Origin: Desertivirga brevis
GTDB lineage: Bacteria; Bacteroidota; Bacteroidia; Sphingobacteriales; Sphingobacteriaceae
Length of the DNA stretch: 64,000 nucleotides
Assembly: GCF_017355835.1 (NCBI RefSeq)
Contig: NZ_JAFEWF010000008.1
Span: 310,001-374,000 of the forward strand
Direction: 5' to 3'
In this document: in pieces, positions 35,571 through 43,400 of the stretch
Layout: the number at the start of each line of letters is the position of its first letter
How positions within the stretch are numbered: position 1 is the stretch's first letter
Made by a program: the position numbers and the translations under genes
The notes under the pieces: generated by a model
The model's database searches: none
Told to the model about the DNA's origin: nothing
What the model saw: the letters and a program-made list of their open reading frames with translations, nothing else

Positions 35571-35924
35571 TTATGCTAATAGTGTAAAGCTAGCCATTAA
35601 TGCATGAAGGATTAAGCTGAACCAAAATGTTCCAAGGTTCACACGGATACCCATGCCGCCCATGTTGGAAACTAAACATGTGAAAAAGGAAATCATACTT
35701 AATGTCAGGAACGGAATAACCGGACCGTTTAAAGAATAAACAAGCAGGAATGTCAGGGGTAATGCTAAGCCGCCAATAACCATTAGTGATAGCAGCCACC
35801 ATATCATTTGATACGGTTTCTGTCTGTCTGCAAATGCATTGAATTTCTGTAATAAATTAAGTTCTAAAGCTTCCTCTCTTACAACTTCTAACTCTGTTTT
35901 TGAATTTAATTTATGTGTTATCAT
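35571..35924 (-). CDS. Small integral membrane protein of unknown function
   Basis: I chose the ATG at 35924 (MITHKLNSKTELEVVREEAL), which gives 117 residues; the upstream start at 35966 adds a basic stretch without support. A soluble N-terminal helix (ELEVVREEALELNLLQKFNAFA) is followed by three hydrophobic segments: MIWWLLSLMVIGGLALPLTFLL, GPVIPFLTLSMISFF and NLGTFWFSLILHALMASFTLL. No family is recognised. Likely inner membrane. It stands between a convergent phosphoesterase gene and rnpB on the same strand. Confidence 0.7.
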   Translation of the reverse strand: MITHKLNSKTELEVVREEALELNLLQKFNAFADRQKPYQMIWWLLSLMVIGGLALPLTFLLVYSLNGPVIPFLTLSMISFFTCLVSNMGGMGIRVNLGTFWFSLILHALMASFTLLA

Positions 35925-36033
35925 GTCTCTGTGTTTTGTTATAACAAAGATCCGGATTGTGGTCAAGGTGGGGAATGAGCGTTGTCACACATAAAAAAGA
36001 TATAAGTCAGGATTGCAGAAATAATATAAATAA

Positions 36034-36063
36034 AAAGAGACTAATCTTGCGAGCAGCCTCTTT
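36034..36063 (-). terminator. Probable rnpB terminator
   Basis: AAAGAGACT (36034-36042) and AGCCTCTTT (36055-36063) pair with one G-T pair; on the minus strand a U run follows. It lies about 20 bases past the expected 3' end of the RNase P RNA. Confidence 0.65.
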
Positions 36064-36082
36064 CTAATGAATTTTAAAATTT

Positions 36083-36440
36083 ACAGGCCTGTAAGCCGGG
36101 TTCTGTTCCGACAAGTCGGATTCTATCATTTATCTAGGCCGGTCATTGCTGACCGGCTCAAACGACCTACCCACCAGCTCGGACGGGCAGCCCTTAGCGC
36201 TGGCTTATTTGGTCTTTCAACTCCTGGGGTTTACCGCAATGCATGTCGCCATGCAAGGCCGTGAGCTCTTACCTCGCGTTTTCACCCTTACCCTGAAAAA
36301 TCAGGGCGGTATATTCTCTGTGGCACTTTCCGTAATACAGTCAAGCCGTATCCCTTCCCGTTAGGAAGCAGGATGCCCTTTGTTGCCCGGACTTTCCTCT
36401 TTTCGCTCAAGGCGAACAGCGATAGAACGGCCTGCGGAGG
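36083..36440 (-). ncRNA. rnpB: RNase P RNA, bacterial class A
   Basis: Read on the minus strand, the 5' part carries the conserved CR-I block GAGGAAAGTCCGGGC (around 36405-36390) and the 3' part carries ACAGAACCCGGCTTACAGGCC. CAGGCC near 36436 and GGCCTG at the 3' end (~36085-36090) can form helix P1, which sets both ends. Length of about 358 nt is normal for the class A catalytic RNA that trims the 5' leader of pre-tRNAs. The exact ends are estimates from P1 pairing. Two plus-strand ORFs running through this region are not genes. Confidence 0.95.
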
Positions 36441-36461
36441 CAAAAGTAATATTATTATCGG

Positions 36462-36518
36462 GGATTACACCGATTAATTGGGATTACACTGATTAATGAT
36501 TATTACACCGATTATCTT
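36462..36518. repeat. Tandem array, three 19-bp units
   Basis: Units 36462-36480, 36481-36499 and 36500-36518 follow GGATTACACCGATTAATTG with a few changes. It lies just upstream of the rnpB 5' end, with short CGTAAATC repeats nearby (36541-36571). Confidence 0.75.
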
Positions 36519-36574
36519 TGGTATTCGTCAACTTTACAATTTCGTAAATCGTAAATCTTAACTCGTAAATCCAC

Positions 36575-38749
36575 CTAGATTCCCATTTCCTTAAGCAGAG
36601 CATTCGCCTTATCCACTTTTGATGCAATCCATAGAACGTAGCGAATATCGACACCTATTGATCTGCTATAGCTTTCATTCCAGGCGAAATCGTTGATGGT
36701 TGCTTCGTACGCTCTATCGAAGTTTACTCCGATCAATTCTCCATAAGAATTTAATACAGGTGAACCCGAATTTCCGCCTGTCGTATCAAGGTTATACAGG
36801 AAAGCAACAGGAACATCATTTAGCTCATTTTTTATAAAAGGGCCAAAGTCTTTCGCCTGCCATAGATCACGGATAATGGATGGATAATTAAATTCAGGGT
36901 TATCTGTGCTTCCTTTCTCTATGATTCCTTTTACCGATGTAAAAGGTTTCATATATGTAGCATCAGAAGGTGAGTATCCCCGGACATACCCGTAAGTTAA
37001 ACGCAACGTGCTGTTTGCATCAGGGATATAATTCTGAGGTTTGTATTGTTCCTTTACGGCCAGGTAATCTCCCATTAGTTTGTTTAGTCGCCCCTCACGT
37101 TTATCACTTTCTTGTCTCATGGAAATGATCTGCCGACTAAGTTCCTTCTCGAAGTCTAGCAAGGGATCATTATAAGCACTTATTGTACTGGTCGATTTTA
37201 TCAAGCTGTTCATAACATAGTCCCGGTCCTTCAGCCGGGTATAAGCTAAGATGTTATCGGTAAAGTCTCTGATCTGTTTCTGTGTATCAAAGCTTTTTGA
37301 GATATGCTTGTCTACTACGGCAATACGTTGCCTTTTCGGGAGCTGGTTTGCATCATTAAGCATCTTGATGAAAATGTTTCTATCAGCATCCGGGTCGTAG
37401 CCTTCGTACATTTGTCTTATGTTATTCTGTAACCTTGGGAAATTCGTCGTGTAGAATTTCTCTCTTTCAGCCGCGGGCTGGAGCATCATTGCATTTTTAA
37501 AGCCATTGATCTGACCGGCAATATTTAACAGGCTTGTGCTTGTGTAGATTTGTGAAAGCCAAAGATCTCTTCCGGCTTCGCTATAGATATCTTGATAAAG
37601 AGCGTTGATATCTGCCATTAAGGATCCATACTTATCCTTTAGTTCCTTATCAGAGTTAATATAAGCTGATAATGCTTCATCTTCCCGACGCTTTTCTTCA
37701 ACTAAATTCAGACCTCTCAAACCCTTTAGCTTTCCCCGGTAGTTTTTGAATACATTAGCGTTTCGCTTTATCCTTGTGGAAAGTCTTATTTCGGTTGCCT
37801 TATCTTTTTTACCTGCTTCTTCCAGGGCTTTATTCTGAAATTCATACAGGTTAGCAACATAGGGAAGAAGATGTTCCTGCTGATACTTCAAATACTGCCA
37901 TGGGCGGTTACGAAATGTCCTACCTGGATAGCCCAGAATAAAAACAAAATCCTCCTCATTGACTCCCTTCGAGTTTACTTTTAGAAACTTCTTAGGTTTA
38001 TAGGGTACATTGTTTTTGGAATATTTGGCGGTAGTACCATCAGGCGCAACATATGCCCTCATGAACGAAAAATCACCTGTATGACGTGGCCAAACCCAAT
38101 TATCTGTTTCTCCTCCGAACTCTCCTATATTTCTGCTTGGTACATAAACCAATCTTACATCCTGTAGCAATTTGTAGCGAAACAGTACATAAGTCTTCCC
38201 TATAAACATTTCAGATACCTCGGCCTGGATTGTTTTATCTGCGGCTTCGGCTTCAACTACCAATGCCTTGATTTTTTCTTTGATCAAGGTGATTCGTGCT
38301 GCGGGATCTGCAACATTAGCAACCGCACTAAGGATTTTATCGGAAACGTCTTCATAACTTTCGGTGATGCGGCAGGTGAGGTCACGGGCCGGAATTTCGT
38401 GTTCACGCTTTTGCGCAACAAAACCATTGTTCAGGTAATCTTTCTCCGGAGTACTAGCTTGCTGAACTGCACTGAAAGCACAATGATGATTGGTAATGAT
38501 AAGACCTTCATTGGAAACAAAAGAACCTGTGCAACCGCCTACATTTACCAAGGCATCAATAAGGCTGGTGCTGTCGGGGTTATAGATTTCTCTCTGGTCA
38601 ATCTTCAGTCCTGCCTTTTTCAAATCAAGCTTGCTGATCTCGCTAAGTGGAAACATCCCTTCATCAAACCGCTTATAGTAAGCAGTGGAAATGAGAAGAA
38701 GGGAAATGCCGCAACATACAGCGATAAGAGGAGTTTTAAAAATTTTCAT
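36575..38749 (-). CDS. S46-family dipeptidyl-peptidase (DPP11-like)
   Basis: A 724-residue secreted serine exopeptidase. After an N-terminal hydrophobic segment (~1-24), the chymotrypsin-fold part shows GGCTGSFVSNEGLIITNHHC with the catalytic His (~89), FGGETDNWVWPRHTGDF with the catalytic Asp region, and GGNSGSPV with Ser at about 661. Between lies the long helical domain of S46 enzymes. The residue 18 after the catalytic Ser is Arg (VNFDR), which in characterised S46 peptidases marks DPP11-type preference for Asp/Glu at P1, whereas DPP7 has Gly. It releases dipeptides from peptide N-termini in the periplasm. Specificity is inferred from that one residue. Confidence 0.9.
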   Translation of the reverse strand: MKIFKTPLIAVCCGISLLLISTAYYKRFDEGMFPLSEISKLDLKKAGLKIDQREIYNPDSTSLIDALVNVGGCTGSFVSNEGLIITNHHCAFSAVQQASTPEKDYLNNGFVAQKREHEIPARDLTCRITESYEDVSDKILSAVANVADPAARITLIKEKIKALVVEAEAADKTIQAEVSEMFIGKTYVLFRYKLLQDVRLVYVPSRNIGEFGGETDNWVWPRHTGDFSFMRAYVAPDGTTAKYSKNNVPYKPKKFLKVNSKGVNEEDFVFILGYPGRTFRNRPWQYLKYQQEHLLPYVANLYEFQNKALEEAGKKDKATEIRLSTRIKRNANVFKNYRGKLKGLRGLNLVEEKRREDEALSAYINSDKELKDKYGSLMADINALYQDIYSEAGRDLWLSQIYTSTSLLNIAGQINGFKNAMMLQPAAEREKFYTTNFPRLQNNIRQMYEGYDPDADRNIFIKMLNDANQLPKRQRIAVVDKHISKSFDTQKQIRDFTDNILAYTRLKDRDYVMNSLIKSTSTISAYNDPLLDFEKELSRQIISMRQESDKREGRLNKLMGDYLAVKEQYKPQNYIPDANSTLRLTYGYVRGYSPSDATYMKPFTSVKGIIEKGSTDNPEFNYPSIIRDLWQAKDFGPFIKNELNDVPVAFLYNLDTTGGNSGSPVLNSYGELIGVNFDRAYEATINDFAWNESYSRSIGVDIRYVLWIASKVDKANALLKEMGI

Positions 38750-38833
38750 AAATGCTAATGTGTGTTAATACAAATTTAGGAACTTGCTTGTGTTACTAAT
38801 TACTTTTTTTAGGTCATTTATTATATTATTGAA

Positions 38834-38863
38834 CTTGTTTACCCTCAATCCTGATTAGATTTG
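38834..38863 (+). promoter_or_regulatory. Bacteroidota-type promoter of msrC
   Basis: A TTG -33 element (38835-38837) and the -7 element TAGATTTG (38856-38863) are separated by 18 bases. The -7 element ends 3 bases before the chosen ATG, so the transcript would be leaderless or nearly so. It also explains why the upstream in-frame TTG at 38861 is not a start. Confidence 0.55.
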
Positions 38864-38866
38864 GAC

Positions 38867-39337
38867 ATGGCAGAAGATCTTAAAATACATAAAGGAACTA
38901 AGGAAGATCAATATAAATCCCTGCTTCCTCAAATTAGTGCTTTAATAGGAGGGGAAGAGGACTTGATTGCTAACCTGGCAAATATCTCCGCTGCCCTAAA
39001 GGAACAATTTGGTTTTCTTTGGGTGGGATTTTATATTGTCAAGAATGATGAATTGGTTTTGGGCCCATTTCAGGGACCCGTGGCGTGCACGAGAATTGGA
39101 TTAGGAAAAGGCGTCTGTGGGACGGCATGGCAACAGCAGAAAACATTGATTGTTCCTGATGTCGAGGCTTTTCCCGGCCATATTGCCTGTAGTTCTTTGT
39201 CTCGTTCTGAAATTGTAGTCCCATTCTACTGTGAAGGAGAGGTAGCCGGAGTGCTGGATGTTGATAGTGAAGAGTTAAACCAATTTGACGAAGTGGATCA
39301 GAGGTATCTAGAGGAAATCATGTCATGGTTAACATGA
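38867..39337 (+). CDS. msrC: Free methionine-(R)-sulfoxide reductase (GAF domain)
   Basis: A 156-residue GAF-fold enzyme; ATG 38867 is preferred to TTG 38861, which lies inside a promoter element. It reduces free methionine-R-sulfoxide with thioredoxin, protecting against oxidation. The three functional cysteines are in place: PVACTRIG, KGVCGTAW and HIACSSLS, as in YebR-type enzymes. FGFLWVGFYIV and VAGVLDVDSEE complete the GAF pattern. It is monocistronic, ending before a large hairpin at 39373-39407. Cytosolic. Confidence 0.93.
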   Translation: MAEDLKIHKGTKEDQYKSLLPQISALIGGEEDLIANLANISAALKEQFGFLWVGFYIVKNDELVLGPFQGPVACTRIGLGKGVCGTAWQQQKTLIVPDVEAFPGHIACSSLSRSEIVVPFYCEGEVAGVLDVDSEELNQFDEVDQRYLEEIMSWLT

Positions 39338-39372
39338 CGGAGAAATTGAGTTAGCATGCCCTTTTTATTTTA

Positions 39373-39407
39373 TTGTCCGTAGAGGACAAATCCAACTCTA
39401 CGGACAA
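39373..39407. terminator. Large hairpin between convergent genes
   Basis: TTGTCCGTAGAG (39373-39384) and CTCTACGGACAA (39396-39407) form a perfect 12-bp stem with an 11-base loop, between msrC and the minus-strand PorP gene. There is no strong T tail, so termination is inferred from position. Confidence 0.6.
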
Positions 39408-39448
39408 TGTCCGGGTCAATTTTAAAGACTGGATTGACTAAATTGCCA

Positions 39449-40474
39449 TTAATAGAAGTCGTAGCATTTAACATCCCCAAATCCACTTTCCCGGGGTTCA
39501 CCTGTTTCAAAACCGACGCTCATCTCTGAGGAACCGTTAGTGTTTCCATAACTTACTTTTCCCGTTGATGCATCGTGACTTACGCCTAAACGTACTTTCT
39601 GGTTCTTAAAGGGATTGGTGAAGATGTCGAAGATCAGGGAAAGCACGAGTGACTCATTAGCTCCTTTTCCGGTCGACCTGTACCACAAACCAGCGTTTAC
39701 GCCTCGTTTTTTAAACTGTAGTCCGGCACTGAAAGAAGTTGCCTGGGCCTGCTTATAATAAATAACGGATGGAATAAGGAAACTTCCAGATTCATCATAG
39801 GGATCGTAGCGATCAAGCGCATAACGATAGCTGGCATGTACGGCTGTCCGGATTGGAGTAGGAAGGGATGATCCTGTAAAAGATTCATTTGGCTTGTTCA
39901 GGTGAAGCATGGAAGTGCCAACCATCGCGTTACCCATCACCAAATTTACTCCAGCACCAGCATCAAAGTAGTACTTACTATTAGTAACAGGAATTTCTGC
40001 TAGTGAGGCCGAACCCCCTAATCCAGTTCTTGGGTCTATCTGATCTGAGAAAACGAATTTGCTGAAATCCACGCTGCTATTGGTTATTCCTGCCTGTAAA
40101 CCGAAAGAAGCCATAAAACGTCCTCCTCCAACATTGTAAGAATAGGTTCCGGCTATGTTGTTTTTTTTAAGGTAGGCAGTTCCCTCATTAGAACTGTTTA
40201 CCATCAAGCCTACTCCTCCGTTAATGTTTTTGAACTGGTAATCTGCAGAAGCAGTAAGGTAGCTCAGATCACCTTCCATGGCACTCCATTGATTTCGATA
40301 GATCATATTCATTCGGAACGCTCCTTTGAACTGTCCTGTTAAGGCAGGGTTCAAATATATCGGTGCATTGTAGAACTGGGAGTAAATATAGTCTTGCGCC
40401 TGGGCTATTCCCGAAATGGCGGTCAGGGCAAGCATTAATAAAAATTTCTTCACTGGTAAACCTCTCCTCATCAT
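39449..40474 (-). CDS. PorP/SprF family type IX secretion-associated protein
   Basis: A 341-residue paralogue of the window-start PorP (386-1390). Signal peptide to about 27 (ISGIAQAQ), then DYIYSQFYNAPIYLNPALTGQF and a barrel-like rest with GGVGLMVNSSNEG, GAGVNLVMG, LGVSHDASTGKVSYGNTNG, and the same C-terminal CYDFY. Its ATG overlaps the stop of the CHU_C giant gene upstream by 4 bases (ATGA), giving translational coupling. It probably helps secretion or anchoring of that giant protein. Confidence 0.93.
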   Translation of the reverse strand: MMRRGLPVKKFLLMLALTAISGIAQAQDYIYSQFYNAPIYLNPALTGQFKGAFRMNMIYRNQWSAMEGDLSYLTASADYQFKNINGGVGLMVNSSNEGTAYLKKNNIAGTYSYNVGGGRFMASFGLQAGITNSSVDFSKFVFSDQIDPRTGLGGSASLAEIPVTNSKYYFDAGAGVNLVMGNAMVGTSMLHLNKPNESFTGSSLPTPIRTAVHASYRYALDRYDPYDESGSFLIPSVIYYKQAQATSFSAGLQFKKRGVNAGLWYRSTGKGANESLVLSLIFDIFTNPFKNQKVRLGVSHDASTGKVSYGNTNGSSEMSVGFETGEPRESGFGDVKCYDFY

Positions 40475-43400
40475 CTTATTAAATGGATAACGCCCGTCTT
40501 CTTAGGCTCGCTATTGTTATACGACATTCCCGACCATTCGTTACCATTTTTGAAGAAAGCCTTTACTTCCCAGAAGTAAACCCCTTGAGGAACAGGGTTT
40601 CCATTTGATGTCCCATCCCATGACTCTACAGGAACCCCTTTCGCGTCAAGTTTGTCCGTAATCCAAAGCGTCTCTCCCCATTTATTAAAAATCTTAAATT
40701 CCCATCTTTCAATTCCTGAGCCCTTAGCCCTGAAACGTCGTAGCTCTTCACTTGCACTATTCGGCATGAAGGCATTAGGGATAAACAAGGAACCCGGAGT
40801 TCCGGTAATTCTTACAGTATGTTCCGTAACATCGTTACACCCCAAAGAATTTGAAACGATAAGTTTTACCTTATACGAACCTGTATCAGGGTACAAATGC
40901 TCCGGATCTCTAGACGAATCATTTGTCCGATCTCCAAAATCCCAGTTATATTTTAGATTAGCTCCCGTAGACGTATTTCTAAATTTAAAGCGGAAATCCG
41001 GATATTGTATAACATCTCCCGGTAACACCTCAAAGCTTGCTAGCGGTTGGGCTGTAACCTTAATATAATCTTTCATTACAAGCGTATCCATACAACCATA
41101 ATTACTTTTTGTAATCAACTTTACTGTATAGCTTGGCTTAGCTGCAGAATAGATCTGTGCAGGAGGATTGGCTCCAATAAAAGTTTTTCCGTTGCCAAAA
41201 TCCCAGAGTTGATAGATTGCATTTTTGGTCTCGTTGTTAAATTTCACGCTTAGGGGAGCACAGCCTTCTGTTACGTCTGCTGTGAATTTCGCCTCCGCTT
41301 GTTCGTAAACCGTAATTGTTTTAATTACTGTAGTGTCTGAGCAATTTGAAGCAATTAGTTTCACTTTGTAGACTCCGCCTTTCCAGAAAGTGTGTTCTAT
41401 AGGCTCATCGCTGTTTGTTCTGATTGTATCTGTTCCATCACCAAATACGTAAGCATAGCTTTTAGCTCCTGTAGTGTAATTGAAGAATTTAACAGTGTGG
41501 GGCGCACAACCAGAGGTTTGTGCTGGTTCAACAAACAAATCCGGAGTTACCGTGTTCGGAGCCACCTTGATACTGTGTGAAAGCGAAACTTGATCGCCAC
41601 AAGCATTCTTTTGAGTAAGCGTAATGGTAAAGGTGCGGCTTTTTCCGGTAGTGAAAGTATGCTTCACAGAACGGTTATCTGTATAAGTTTCAACAGGTGA
41701 TCCATCGCCAAAATTCCAGGTATAAGTTCCGGAAATACTTGGTGAGGAGTTCCTGAATGTAACAGTCAGCGGAGAACAACCTTCCACCGTGCTTGGAGAA
41801 AATTTAGGTGTAGGTTTTCCGTACACCCGGATATAAACAGTATCAAGAGAGATGGCACACTTGGATTTTGCTTTTAAGACAGCCATGTAAGTAGTATCAC
41901 GGTTATCTGCACGTGCCGTATAAGTAATAGCTGAAGGGTGCTGCTGGTAAGACACCTGTCCATTTCCGAAGTTCCACTCAAAGTCTACTCCCTGAGGGTT
42001 TTTTGTTCTGTTGGTAAAGCTAATGGCTACAGAACCACATCCCACAGTGGTGCTGGTAACAAATTCAGCAGTAAGGGTGGAATTCGTTTTAAAGGTATGA
42101 CTGAATTTATTGGTACCGCAACCAAGCGCACTTGTTACTTCAAGTCGAATGACCACTTCGTCGCCAGGATTGGGTAAAGTAAAGCCAGGGAAATCAATTC
42201 CTTTTCCGATCAGCTTGTCGTCGGCAAACCATTCATAGGTATCTCCAGGTTCAGAAGCTTCCGCTTTGATATTTTCTTTGCTAATAATGAAAGGCGCACA
42301 GGAAGACTCAGACAGCCAATTATAGTTGGCAATTGCTCCTTTAGATACCTTAATTTGAACCGAGTTACTTACGTTTTGCTGAGCTCCTGTACAGATAGTG
42401 GAGGTTACAACTCTACGGAAATAAGTGGTTACTGTTAAGGCCGGAGCCTGGTAGGTTGGAGCGGTTGCACCAATAATGACCGACCAATTTGTTCCATCCT
42501 GACTTTGCTGCCATTGATATTTAAATGTTCCGTCCGCTCCGTTTGGTGTAGTTCCTTCCAGGATGGTAGGGGCTGTTCCCTTACAGATATGCTGATTGCC
42601 AGTGGTGATATTGTTATTGCTGATACCTTTTTGAACCTCTACTTTAATCACCCCGCTGATGCTCGTACAGGATGCGGATTTAACGATACGGTGGAAATAA
42701 GTAGTTTCGGTAACAATCACTGTAAAATCTTTCTGACTTGCAATGTTTGCCGGAGTCCAGTTAATGCCGTCTTTGCTACTTTCCCAAGTATAGATATACG
42801 AAGATGCATCTCCACCAGTTGGAGTACTTCCAGCAATTGAAACAGAAGCTCCCTCACACACTGTATTGCCTGAGTAAGTAATAGTGTTATTCGAAAGGTC
42901 AGACAAGTTGTTGATCTGAACTTCATCGCTGCTGGATGTACAGGTCCCCGGACCACTAATAGTCCATTTTAAGCGGTAAACCTGTCCTGGTTTTAATCCG
43001 GATACTAGCGCATCAATTTTGGTGTCATCATCAAAAGTAACACCACTTTGAGAAGATATAAGGGTCCACTTCCCTGTTCCGCTACCAGGATGGTTCCCAT
43101 TTAGTTTTACCTGAACAGCATTACATAATTTCTGATCCTGTCCTGCGTCGGCGATGATGGGAGGAGCGGTTACATTGATGGTAATAGTAGTTGGAGTACC
43201 CGCACATCCTGTGGTATTCACAGGGGTTATGACATAGGTTACGGTACCAGCAGTACGTCCTGTATTTTGTAACAAATCATTGATCGATGTTGCAGTAGTT
43301 GGAGTCGACTGGTTTGTGCTACCCGTTATGGTCCCTGTAACGCTACTTGTCCAGGTAAATTTCGTACCTGCAATTGATGGAATTAATGTAATCCCTGTTC

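Noticed and set aside
36067..36364. Two plus-strand ORFs overlapping the RNase P RNA gene
   Set aside because: They lie in the complement of the highly conserved rnpB; the protein sequences are reverse-strand artefacts.
38399..38758. 119-codon plus-strand ORF
   Set aside because: It is antisense to the start of the S46 peptidase, whose signal peptide and catalytic His motif fix the true frame.
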